The notes under the pieces are model-generated. The model worked only from the letters and a program-made list of their open reading frames with translations. It had not been told where the DNA came from and ran no database searches. The position numbers and the translations under genes were made by a program. Positions 1-6,982 of a DNA stretch of 41,710 nt are shown piece after piece. This stretch comes from an uncultured Tenacibaculum sp. Its GTDB lineage: Bacteria > Bacteroidota > Bacteroidia > Flavobacteriales > Flavobacteriaceae. Location: assembly GCA_947497895.1 (NCBI GenBank), contig CANMIL010000019.1:1-41710 (forward strand), written 5' to 3'. Position 1 is the stretch's first letter, and every line of letters starts with the position of its first letter.

Positions 1-7
1 AATTTTA

Positions 8-64
8 TATTTTTGCTACTAAATTGAAAGTAAAAATAATAATTACTATCGAAATGATAGTAAT
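8..64 (+). promoter_or_regulatory. Promoter -7 box and inverted-repeat operator of the HxlR gene
   Basis: A TATTTTTG box (8-15) fits the Bacteroidota -7 consensus TAnnTTTG; its -33 partner would lie outside the window. Between it and the ATG at 77 is a perfect inverted repeat, ATTACTATC-GAAAT-GATAGTAAT (42-64). HxlR proteins bind such palindromes as dimers and many are autoregulated, so I infer an operator in the leader. It could instead serve a divergent gene to the left that is not in the window. Confidence 0.6.
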
Positions 65-76
65 AAAAATAAAAAA

Positions 77-523
77 ATGAGTAATAAGTTTCGTTCTGGT
101 TGTCCAATTGCTTCAACATTAGATGTTGTAGGAGATAGATGGTCGTTATTAATTATTCGAGATATGCTAGTTAAGCATAAAAAGACCTTCAAGGAGATAT
201 CAAATTCTGATGAGAAGATTGCGCCGAGTATTTTATCTGCCCGATTAAAACTATTAGAATCATACAGGTTGATTTTTAAAACGAAATTTCCTGAGAATAA
301 AAAAGAGAATATTTATTTGCTAACGGAAAAAGGAATTGATTTAGCGCCCATAATAATAGAGCTCACTTTATGGGGAGATGCGAATATGCGTGAATTTAAT
401 GATATAGATGTAGTTGATGGGGTAAGTGTTGATAAATCGATAATAATTGCTACTGTTAAAAGAAATTACACCTCAATGTTGAAGTATAAGCTGAAGCAAA
501 AGGTTGATATTGTTGTTGATTAA
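77..523 (+). CDS. HxlR-family winged-helix transcriptional regulator
   Basis: A 148-residue cytosolic DNA-binding protein. It shows the HxlR signature: a GCPI segment with Cys9, then DVVGDRWSLLIIRDM (about 16-30), the helix-turn-helix region with SILSARLKLLE, and the wing ending YLLTEKG. Length is normal for the family (100-150 residues). Members are dimeric regulators of detoxification or redox genes, and the N-terminal Cys acts as a redox sensor in some (for example HypR and related proteins). The target is unknown: no clear partner gene lies downstream, since the next gene is on the opposite strand. A perfect palindrome in its own leader suggests autoregulation. Confidence 0.93.
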   Translation: MSNKFRSGCPIASTLDVVGDRWSLLIIRDMLVKHKKTFKEISNSDEKIAPSILSARLKLLESYRLIFKTKFPENKKENIYLLTEKGIDLAPIIIELTLWGDANMREFNDIDVVDGVSVDKSIIIATVKRNYTSMLKYKLKQKVDIVVD

Positions 524-562
524 GATGTGGTTTTTCTTAAAGGAGAGTTTTTGTTCTGTTAT

Positions 563-1138
563 TTATCGATAGGGAATGCTTTCTCTCTGTTTTATCGCTT
601 CGTACATTACAATTCCAGTGGTTGTAGAAAGATTAAAGCTTTCTACTTTTCCTTTCATGTCTATAGTTAAACAATATTCGCACATTCTTGCTGCGGTTTC
701 ACTCAATCCTTTTGACTCTCCACCAAACCAAATAGCAAGTTTTGGGGCTACTAAATTCGATTCAGTGAGTTTTATCTGTTTTTTACAAATATTATGAGGA
801 GAAGTCCCTACAGAAACAAAACCATTTTTATTTAAATAATTGAAACATGTTTCAGTTTCGGTAAATATTTTTATATCTGTCCATTTTACTGCTCCGTTCG
901 AATGTTTTAATAACGACTTTCTTTCTCGTAATTTTTCAAGATTATCTTCAAGTCTTTTTTGCCCGTCGATTACGAATAGTTTATCTACTCCAAGTCCATG
1001 TATGTTTCTAATTACACTTCCGATATTAATGATAAAATTCGGATTTTCTAAAACAGCAATAAGTTCAGGTTTTTCAGTCAATGTCCAATTTTTTTTGATT
1101 TTGTTCGTAGAGAATTTAGCCTTCAGCACGGTTAACAT
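563..1138 (-). CDS. TrmH/SpoU-family RNA 2'-O-methyltransferase
   Basis: A 191-residue SPOUT-class methyltransferase that would use S-adenosylmethionine to methylate ribose 2'-OH in tRNA or rRNA. All three SpoU motifs are visible: motif 1 around N38-IGSVIRN (to 45), motif 2 WFGGESKGLS (137-146), and motif 3 from IDMKGKVESFNLS to MYE (159-180), which forms the knotted SAM site. It lacks the N-terminal L30e-like substrate domain of RlmB-type enzymes, so it is a minimal TrmH-like form, and the exact RNA target cannot be told. Its ATG overlaps the end of the upstream 124-residue gene by 23 bases, which suggests translational coupling. Confidence 0.9.
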   Translation of the reverse strand: MLTVLKAKFSTNKIKKNWTLTEKPELIAVLENPNFIINIGSVIRNIHGLGVDKLFVIDGQKRLEDNLEKLRERKSLLKHSNGAVKWTDIKIFTETETCFNYLNKNGFVSVGTSPHNICKKQIKLTESNLVAPKLAIWFGGESKGLSETAARMCEYCLTIDMKGKVESFNLSTTTGIVMYEAIKQRESIPYR

Positions 1139-1490
1139 TCCCTTTGAATTTATAAATTCTTTTTGCTACTTTTCTATTGCCACCTCCAAATTCAATATCA
1201 GCTTTATTTTGAGATATTCCACCTCCTATTTTATGTTGATTTGTGTTCTCGTAGATCTCTTCAATTTCGACATCAATGGCATTCTTAATTCTTTCAGCAA
1301 TGGCTAGTTCTTGGCTAATTTTTGCATTTAGTTCGTTCATTTCGGCTTCAGCTCGTTTTCTGTTCAATTCAGCCTGGATTTTTAAAATATTACCTTCTTC
1401 TACAATAGCTTCGGAAATTTCCTGAGATTTTTTAATATTATCATATATCATTGATTCGATTGAGAGCGAATTTTTTATTGTTTTTTTCAT
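1116..1490 (-). CDS. Small coiled-coil protein of unknown function
   Basis: A 124-residue protein that I do not recognise. Residues about 20-80 are rich in Glu, Lys, Ala, Leu and Ile with heptad-like spacing and probably form a coiled coil. The C-terminal 40 residues are Gly/Lys/Asn rich and basic (two GGG runs near 89-104). There is no signal peptide or membrane segment. It lies just upstream of and overlaps the SpoU methyltransferase gene, and follows the acetyltransferase gene by 69 bases on the same strand, so the three may be co-transcribed. I am fairly sure it is a real gene because of the coupling, but function is unknown. Confidence 0.65.
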   Translation of the reverse strand: MKKTIKNSLSIESMIYDNIKKSQEISEAIVEEGNILKIQAELNRKRAEAEMNELNAKISQELAIAERIKNAIDVEIEEIYENTNQHKIGGGISQNKADIEFGGGNRKVAKRIYKFKGNVNRAEG

Positions 1491-1559
1491 GTTATAGTTT
1501 TTATCTTCTGTTGGTTTTTTAGTTGGTGTAGCACAATGACCAATATCTGAGTCAATGTT

Positions 1560-2051
1560 TTAGTTGGTATTGTTAGTAGTTTGTTGTTTTTCCATTTCAT
1601 AGCGATCCAAAGATTCGGAATAGAATTTAGGCTTTATGTTCGTTGTTTTAAAACCGTATTTTTCGAAAAATGGAGCAATATCTTGTGTTGTGGCCAGAGC
1701 TATCTTCTTATCTGGGTAATTTTGAGAAATAGACTTGAATCTATATTCTAGTAACTTTTTACCATAGCCTAATTTTTGGAATTTTCGGTTCACCATTCCC
1801 CATGAAAGAAATATTTCGTTAGAGTTTTTTACAAGTAAGTATCCTGCACAACCTAGAACATTATCGTCGTCTTCTAGGACGAAGTAATATTCTTTTTCAG
1901 AAACGTCGTGAGCTAATAATCCTTTTTCCTGGGCAATTAGCCATTCTTCAAAAAGAGGAACCTCGTCCATTGCGAAAAATTCAGGAGTATTACTCTTAAT
2001 TATTTCCATACAGGCGGTGTGGTCTTTTTTCTTATAAGGTCTAATATTCAT
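1560..2051 (-). CDS. GNAT-family N-acetyltransferase
   Basis: A 163-residue acetyl-CoA-dependent acetyltransferase of the GNAT superfamily. The order of elements is typical: N-terminal NIRPYKKKDHTACMEI, the central strands ending in LGCAGYLL, then the acetyl-CoA pyrophosphate loop QKLGYGKKLL (Q-x-x-G-x-G), then the C-terminal PFFEKYGFKTT segment found in the amino-acid or peptide acetylating branch. The substrate cannot be predicted. A polar tail (KQQTTNNTN) ends the protein. It starts at an ATG facing the non-coding stretch at 2052-2717. Confidence 0.85.
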   Translation of the reverse strand: MNIRPYKKKDHTACMEIIKSNTPEFFAMDEVPLFEEWLIAQEKGLLAHDVSEKEYYFVLEDDDNVLGCAGYLLVKNSNEIFLSWGMVNRKFQKLGYGKKLLEYRFKSISQNYPDKKIALATTQDIAPFFEKYGFKTTNIKPKFYSESLDRYEMEKQQTTNNTN

Positions 2052-2266
2052 TCTATTTGCAAATAAGTTTATACACGATTTTTATAGAAAAAGGACATGA
2101 GTCTTTTTTCGTTGTGCCCTAAAGATAATTGATAAGGTTTAATTGAGAATGAAAACTTAATTGGAATTAGTAATACATTATATTAGCCCTTACTTATTAT
2201 TTCTGTTAGATATACAATTGCTTCCGATGTCTATATAAAATTAGTTGTTTTCAAAAGTTATTGGAA

Positions 2267-2404
2267 ATGTTTAATAAAGCTGAAGAATTAAACACTGAAC
2301 TTGATTTGAAAGATAAACTTAAATATATAATATCTGATATAGTCTGATATAGTCTGATATAGTCTGATATGGGAAATAAAGTAATAAGTCGTATTCATAA
2401 TTAA
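2267..2404 (+). pseudogene. Small reading frame interrupted by a 10-bp tandem repeat
   Basis: From the ATG at 2267 an open frame runs 26 codons, then meets TGA inside a tandem array of TCTGATATAG. The last repeat copy is back in the same frame and continues 13 codons to TAA at 2402-2404. Removing three 10-bp units (30 bases) would rejoin the two parts into one 35-residue Lys/Glu/Ile-rich peptide without changing the frame. So the array looks like an expansion that brought in two in-frame stops (TGA and TAG). A plus-strand hairpin with a T run follows at 2480-2503, which suits a once-transcribed gene. The peptide is not recognised; the call is inference. Confidence 0.35.
2333..2370 (+). repeat. 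10-bp tandem repeat, 3.8 copies
   Basis: The unit TCTGATATAG occurs at 2333, 2343 and 2353, and an 8-base partial copy at 2363, with no mismatches. Identical copies suggest recent slippage. The unit length is not a multiple of three, so gain or loss of one unit shifts any frame that crosses it. Confidence 0.95.
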
Positions 2405-2479
2405 TTAGTGATAGTTTTTGTAAGTTGTGTTTTTTCAGAAAAGGTTTTAATGAAAATTAGAGTGTCGGTAATATAAATC

Positions 2480-2503
2480 ACCTCATTCTGTAAGAGGTTT
2501 TTT
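2480..2503 (+). terminator. Weak plus-strand terminator-like hairpin
   Basis: A short stem, ACCTC (2480-2484) with GAGGT (2494-2498), is followed by a run of six T. The stem is only 5 bp, so termination would be modest. No intact plus-strand gene lies just upstream, only the broken frame at 2267-2404. Confidence 0.4.
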
Positions 2504-2550
2504 GTTGTATAAATAAAGGCTTATGACTTGTTGTTTGTTAGTTTGTAAAA

Positions 2551-2581
2551 ACAAAAAAGCATCAACAAAATGTTGATGCTC
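2551..2581 (-). terminator. Intrinsic terminator downstream of the CAT tRNA gene
   Basis: Read on the minus strand, an 8-bp perfect stem (GCATCAAC/GTTGATGC, 2559-2566 and 2572-2579) with a 5-base loop is followed by TTTTTTG. It lies just after the tRNA and probably ends that transcript. Confidence 0.85.
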
Positions 2582-2591
2582 TGCCAAAAAG

Positions 2592-2665
2592 TGGTCCCAC
2601 ATGGGCTCGAACCATGGACCCCCTGATTATGAGTCAGGTGCTCTAACCAACTGAGCTATAGGACC
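2592..2665 (-). tRNA. tRNA with anticodon CAT (elongator Met or Ile2)
   Basis: The minus strand folds as a tRNA of 74 bases: acceptor GGTCCTA pairs with TGGGACC (one G-T pair), a D-arm with GTTGGTTAGAGC, anticodon stem CCTGA/TCAGG around loop CTCATAA, and a T-arm containing GGTTCGAGCC; discriminator A, no encoded CCA. The anticodon is CAT. The body does not look like initiator tRNA, so it is either elongator tRNA-Met or tRNA-Ile2, whose C34 is converted to lysidine by TilS. The acceptor end GGTCC..GGACC recalls Ile2 more than Met, but I cannot settle this by eye. Confidence 0.95.
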
Positions 2666-2717
2666 TGTTGTTTTGGGTTTGCAAATATATAAACTTTTTT
2701 AGAATAACAAACAGTTT

Positions 2718-3689
2718 TTATACATTTCTATTCATTAAATTCAGTCCGAATTTTCGCAGTGCCTCCTTGGCCTCATTGCTAATTGAAAGCTTGTCAATAT
2801 ACTCAAATGATTTATTGGTGTAGCTTTCAATAAGTTGCTTTGTAAAGTCCGGAATATTATTACGTTCAAAAATAGCAGAAACTTCGCTAACTTTTTTCTC
2901 AATATTTTTTTCTTCGTTGTTATAAAAAGAAATTAAATCCTTTTTATCGGTGTCATTCGCAACTTCCAAAGACTTTAAATATAAATAGGTCTTTTTGTTT
3001 TCAATAATATCACCACCAACTTGCTTTCCGAACGTTTCCGGATCACCAAAAGTATCTAAATAATCGTCCTGTAACTGAAAAGCAATCCCCAAGTTCATGC
3101 CATAATCGTATAAATATTGAGCTTGTTCTTCGTCAGCTTCAGCAACAATAGCACCCATTTTTAAAGCTGCACCAACCAAAACCGAGGTTTTCAAAGTAAT
3201 CATTTTGATATACTCTTCAATAGTAACATCATTTCTAGTCTCAAAATCAACATCTAATTGCTGACCATCACATACTTCCAAGGCGGTTTTACTAAATAAC
3301 TGTGCCAGTCTCCTAAAAATAGTAGGTTCGTAATTTTCAAAATACTGATAAGCCAAAATTAACATAGCATCTCCTGAAAGAATACCTGTGTTAATATCCC
3401 ATTTTTCATGCACAGTTTGTTTTCCTCTTCTTAAAGGAGCATCGTCCATAATATCATCATGAACCAAGGTGAAATTATGAAAAACTTCTACAGCTAATGC
3501 CGCAGGAAGTGCTTTTTGAATGTTTCCAGAAAAAATATCAGCTGCAATTAAAGTAAGAATTGGTCGAATACGTTTTCCACCTAATTGTAAAATATAATCT
3601 ACAGGTTCGTAAAGGTTTTTAGGTTCTCTTTTAAAGTCTTGCTCGGCCAGATACGCCAAGAAGTCTGAGTGATACTTTAGTAAATCCAA
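2718..3689 (-). CDS. Polyprenyl diphosphate synthase (class I trans-prenyltransferase)
   Basis: A 323-residue Mg-dependent trans-isoprenyl diphosphate synthase that condenses IPP with allylic diphosphates for quinone side chains, carotenoids or similar lipids. Both Asp-rich motifs are present: DDIMD (78-82) and DDYLD (208-212), plus GGKRIRP (37-43) for IPP binding. There is no insertion in the first motif and Phe73 sits five residues before it, a pattern described for geranylgeranyl synthases, so a C20 or nearby product is likely (inference). The start is TTG: an in-frame TGA lies two codons upstream (3693-3695), so no earlier start is possible. It is divergent from the efflux operon. Confidence 0.92.
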   Translation of the reverse strand: MDLLKYHSDFLAYLAEQDFKREPKNLYEPVDYILQLGGKRIRPILTLIAADIFSGNIQKALPAALAVEVFHNFTLVHDDIMDDAPLRRGKQTVHEKWDINTGILSGDAMLILAYQYFENYEPTIFRRLAQLFSKTALEVCDGQQLDVDFETRNDVTIEEYIKMITLKTSVLVGAALKMGAIVAEADEEQAQYLYDYGMNLGIAFQLQDDYLDTFGDPETFGKQVGGDIIENKKTYLYLKSLEVANDTDKKDLISFYNNEEKNIEKKVSEVSAIFERNNIPDFTKQLIESYTNKSFEYIDKLSISNEAKEALRKFGLNLMNRNV

Positions 3690-3765
3690 ATTTCAAATTT
3701 TTGGTAAAAATAAGCTAAACAAAAAGTATATGCATAATGCTATGTTAAAAAATCGCTAAAACTAT

Positions 3766-3806
3766 GGAAACTTTTTTTGTTTCTAAAGTTTCCCGACGTA
3801 CATTTG
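3766..3806 (+). promoter_or_regulatory. Promoter and TetR operator of the efflux operon
   Basis: TTTG (3776-3779), 19 bases, then TACATTTG (3799-3806) is a near-perfect Bacteroidota promoter. A perfect inverted repeat GGAAACTTT (3766-3774) and AAAGTTTCC (3785-3793), with a 10-base spacer, covers the -33 element and the space before the -7 box. A TetR dimer bound here would block the polymerase. The promoter predicts a start near 3810, which fits the ATG at 3828 and rules out the longer reading frame from 3777. Confidence 0.85.
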
Positions 3807-3827
3807 CATTCGACAAGATGGATAAAT

Positions 3828-4433
3828 ATGGAGGATAAAATTTTAGAAAAATCGGGGGAGATGTTCTTAAATCTGGGGTTTAAGAGTGTGACAATGGACG
3901 ATATAGCCTCTGAAATGGGGATATCAAAAAAGACTTTATATAAGTATTTTTCTAATAAAGCTGCTTTGGTTGATGCTGCTACGGTTTCTGTTCAAGAATC
4001 AATAGATAAAGCAATTTTCTTTATTAAGTCACAAAACTATAATGCTATTGAAGAAGAGTTTACGGTGAAAGCAATTTTTAATGAAATGTTTAAGAATGCT
4101 AAAAATTCACCGATGTTTCAGTTGAAAAAGTACTATCCTGAAACGTATGAGAAGCTCATGGAAAGAGAAGTGTGTATTTTTCGAGATTGTAATTTGGATA
4201 ATCTTGAAAAAGGAATTGAACAAGGATTGTATAGAAGTGAAATAAAAAAGGAATTAATAAGCGGATTCTATTTTACCTTAATCTTCGGGATTTTTGAAGG
4301 AGATAATGGTTTAGATATGCAGGAAATAATTAAAGCAGAATATGAAGTACTAGAATATCACGTAAGAGCAATTGCTACCGAAAAAGGATTAAAAGAGTTA
4401 GAGAAACAATTGAAAATCATAAATCAAAAATAG
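3828..4433 (+). CDS. TetR/AcrR-family repressor of the efflux operon
   Basis: A 201-residue regulator. The N-terminal TetR domain is clear: helix 1 with DKILEKSGEMFLNLGFKSVT, then MDDIASEMGISKKTLYKYFSNKAALV (about residues 22-48). The C-terminal part is all-helical and variable, as usual for ligand-binding halves. I chose the ATG at 3828 rather than an earlier in-frame start at 3777, because the 3777 start lies inside the promoter, and because the protein then begins at the usual distance from the helix-turn-helix. It is the first gene of an operon with tolC-, adaptor- and RND-type genes (8-base gap to the next) and most likely represses its own promoter until a drug or metabolite binds. Confidence 0.92.
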   Translation: MEDKILEKSGEMFLNLGFKSVTMDDIASEMGISKKTLYKYFSNKAALVDAATVSVQESIDKAIFFIKSQNYNAIEEEFTVKAIFNEMFKNAKNSPMFQLKKYYPETYEKLMEREVCIFRDCNLDNLEKGIEQGLYRSEIKKELISGFYFTLIFGIFEGDNGLDMQEIIKAEYEVLEYHVRAIATEKGLKELEKQLKIINQK

Positions 4434-4440
4434 GGAAACA

Positions 4441-5784
4441 ATGAGAAAATACATATACGGTGTATTTGTATTCTTTTTTACGAGTGTATTACTCGCACAA
4501 GAAAAAGAGATGCATTTATCAATGCAAGAAGCAATTGATTATGCGATAAAAAATAATTACGATAATAAAGTAGCTGTAAAAAACATTGATGCTGCGAAGC
4601 AACGAAAGTGGGAAACAACCACTATCGGTTTACCGCAAATTAATGGTAAATTAGATTATCAAAATTGGTTAAAACAACAGGTTTCGTTTTTACCTGCTGA
4701 ATTAGCTGGAGGTGCCCCTGGTACTTTTGTTCCGGTAACTTTTGTACCAAAACAAACTATGAATGCTTCGTTAACCTTAACTCAGTTAATTTTTGATGGT
4801 TCATATCTGGTTGGTCTGCAATCTGCCAAAACTTACTTGAAAATATCGGAACAAGCTAAAGAGAAAACTGAATTAGCTACTAGAGAAGCGGTAATTAATG
4901 CATATGGGAATGTGTTGGTAACCGAAAAGACCATCGATATTTTACAGAAGAATCGTGACGTTCTTAAAAAGAACTTAAACGAAACTGAGAAAATATACGA
5001 AAATGGATTGACAGAGCAAGAAAACGTTGAGCAGTTACAAATCACTTTAGGGAATGTTCAGAATAACTTGAATAATGCAAAAAGAATGAAGTTTATTGCT
5101 TATAAAATGTTGAACATTGCTCTTGGAAACTCTATAGAGAAGAAGTTAGTTTTGACGGATACTTTGGATAATTTGGTGCTTTCAAATACTGATTTAAGTC
5201 TGTTATCTCAGAAGTTCAATGTTGAGAATCATATTGATTTTAAAATGGCTGAAAACGATCGTGAAAGTAAGCGATTGTTAATGAAGTTAGAACAAAGTAA
5301 AGCATTACCTAGTTTATCAGCCTTTGTGAATTATGGTGCAAATACGAACTCAAACACGTTTACCTTCTTCAATACAAGTCAACGTTGGTTCGATTACTCA
5401 TTACTAGGAGTAAGTTTGAATGTTCCAATTTTTAGTAGTTTGGGAAGACATTCGAAAACGGCACGAGCAAGAATTGAACTAGAGAATTCAGAAATCAGAA
5501 AAGAAGAGGTTCGCCAAAAACTAAACCTACAAGCTGAATCAGCTAAAAGTGAATATCAATTAAGTATTGAGAATTACGAAACAGCAAAAAAGAATTTAGG
5601 ATTGGCTGAGCGTATTGAGAAGAAACAACAAGTGAAGTTTTTCGAAGGAATATCAACTAGTTTCGATTTACTTCAAGCTCAAAATCAACTGTATTCACAA
5701 CAAAATAGTTACGTGCAATCGATGTTAAATGTGATTGCCAAAAAAGCAAAATTAGAAAACGCATTAAACTTACCAATAAAATAA
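4441..5784 (+). CDS. TolC-type outer-membrane efflux channel
   Basis: A 447-residue outer-membrane factor, the exit duct of the tripartite pump encoded by this operon. A signal peptide (MRKYIYGVFVFFFTSVLLAQ) is cut after about residue 20. The mature protein has two long helical repeats typical of the OEP family: ALQ-like segments AIDYAIKNNYDN and AKNLGLAERIEKKQ, conserved QLIFDGSYLVGLQSAK (first beta section) and LNVPIFSSLGRHSKTARARI (second), then the closing EGISTSFDLLQAQNQLYSQQ. Length is normal. It is separated by only 7 bases from the adaptor gene. Confidence 0.93.
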   Translation: MRKYIYGVFVFFFTSVLLAQEKEMHLSMQEAIDYAIKNNYDNKVAVKNIDAAKQRKWETTTIGLPQINGKLDYQNWLKQQVSFLPAELAGGAPGTFVPVTFVPKQTMNASLTLTQLIFDGSYLVGLQSAKTYLKISEQAKEKTELATREAVINAYGNVLVTEKTIDILQKNRDVLKKNLNETEKIYENGLTEQENVEQLQITLGNVQNNLNNAKRMKFIAYKMLNIALGNSIEKKLVLTDTLDNLVLSNTDLSLLSQKFNVENHIDFKMAENDRESKRLLMKLEQSKALPSLSAFVNYGANTNSNTFTFFNTSQRWFDYSLLGVSLNVPIFSSLGRHSKTARARIELENSEIRKEEVRQKLNLQAESAKSEYQLSIENYETAKKNLGLAERIEKKQQVKFFEGISTSFDLLQAQNQLYSQQNSYVQSMLNVIAKKAKLENALNLPIK

Positions 5785-5791
5785 TCAACTA

Positions 5792-6964
5792 ATGAGAAGG
5801 ATTGTATCATATATAGTTATTGCTTCAGTTTTAGCTTCATGTGGAAGCAAAGAGCAATCAGTAGAGTCTGTAATAGGTACGCAGGACTTACAACAAATTA
5901 GAACGAAAAAAGATCAGTTAAGCGAAAAGCAACAAGCATTAGCAGCCCAAATTAAATTGCTTAACGATGAGATCGCAAAGTTAGATACGAGCAAAAAAGT
6001 TCCTTTAATCACAACTTTTACCGCAGAAGAAAGCGTTTTTACACATTATTTAGATCTTCAAGGAAGTGTTCAAACCAAGAAGAATGTGTTGGTGTATCCA
6101 GAAATGCCAGGGCAATTGGTAAGAATCTACGTAAAAGAAGGGCAACGCGTTGTAAAGGGACAAGCTTTAGCTAAAATTGATGATGGCGGTTTAGGACAGC
6201 AGTTAGCTCAGGTAGAAGCTCAGGTAAGTTTAGCGAAAACCACCTATGATCGTCAAAAGAGGTTATGGGATCAAAAAATTGGGTCTGAAATTCAATATTT
6301 ACAAACGAAAACCAATTATGAAGCTTTAACCAGATCGGCAAATCAGTTAAAACAACAATTAGGGAAAAGTGTAATCAAAGCACCATTTACAGGAATTGTT
6401 GATGATGTTATTAAAGAACAAGGGACAGTAGTTTCTCCAGGGCCAGGATCAGAAGTTTTTAGAGTTGTAAATTTAGGAGATATGTACATCGAAACAGATG
6501 TGCCAGAAAGTTATATCAGTTCAATTCAAAAAGGAAAAGAAGTTCAGGTTGAATTCCCAGTTTTAGGAAAAACAGTTACATCAAAAGTTCGTCAAGCAGG
6601 AAACTTTATCAATCCAGCAAACAGAACATTTAAAGTTGAGGTGGGAGTTTCAAATAAAGATAGAACCATCAAGCCTAACTTAACTGCAAAACTTAGAATT
6701 AATGATTATACCAATCCAAAATCAATCTTAATTCCACAAAGTATTATTTCAGAAAATGCAAAAGGACAACAATATGTATATGTTGTAAAAGATGTAAAGG
6801 ATAGAGTGGGAAAAGCACAACAAGTGATTATTTCTACGGGGAAAACACAAGGAGATATTATTGAAGTTTTATCAGGATTGGAAGTTGGTGCTCAAATTGT
6901 ACAAGAAGGTGCTCGTAGCGTGAAAGATAACCAAGAGGTGAAAATATTAGAGGTTGCCAAATAA
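5792..6964 (+). CDS. RND efflux periplasmic adaptor lipoprotein (membrane fusion protein)
   Basis: A 390-residue HlyD/AcrA-type adaptor linking the RND pump to the outer-membrane channel. The N-terminus is a lipoprotein signal with lipobox LASC (Cys17), so it is anchored to the inner membrane by lipid. Residues about 30-65 are a coiled coil placed before the barrel-sandwich domain, an uncommon extra segment. Then come the first biotinyl-lipoyl half (VYPEMPGQLVRIYVKEGQRVVKGQ), a short hairpin, the second half (VIKAPFTGIVDDVI), the beta-barrel and the membrane-proximal domain. The gene lies between channel and pump genes in the same operon. Confidence 0.93.
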   Translation: MRRIVSYIVIASVLASCGSKEQSVESVIGTQDLQQIRTKKDQLSEKQQALAAQIKLLNDEIAKLDTSKKVPLITTFTAEESVFTHYLDLQGSVQTKKNVLVYPEMPGQLVRIYVKEGQRVVKGQALAKIDDGGLGQQLAQVEAQVSLAKTTYDRQKRLWDQKIGSEIQYLQTKTNYEALTRSANQLKQQLGKSVIKAPFTGIVDDVIKEQGTVVSPGPGSEVFRVVNLGDMYIETDVPESYISSIQKGKEVQVEFPVLGKTVTSKVRQAGNFINPANRTFKVEVGVSNKDRTIKPNLTAKLRINDYTNPKSILIPQSIISENAKGQQYVYVVKDVKDRVGKAQQVIISTGKTQGDIIEVLSGLEVGAQIVQEGARSVKDNQEVKILEVAK

Positions 6965-6982
6965 TCATAAAATTGAAGACTA

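Larger units (their letters stand above)
2052..2717. other. 666-base stretch without an intact protein gene
   Basis: This stretch holds a broken small reading frame with a 10-bp tandem repeat (2267-2404), a plus-strand terminator-like hairpin (2480-2503), a minus-strand terminator (2551-2581) and a tRNA gene (2592-2665), each listed separately. Nothing else is supported between 2052 and 2266. Confidence 0.7.

Noticed and set aside
840..1307. A 155-residue plus-strand open frame
   Set aside because: It is antisense to the SpoU methyltransferase and coiled-coil genes, rich in Phe, Ser and Ile as expected of a shadow frame, and has no recognisable motif.
2333..2370. CRISPR array
   Set aside because: The repeats are 10 bp and contiguous, without spacers, and there are no cas genes.
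3777..3827. Earlier start for the TetR gene
   Set aside because: These 17 codons overlap the -7 box and the operator, and would put untypical residues before the helix-turn-helix domain.
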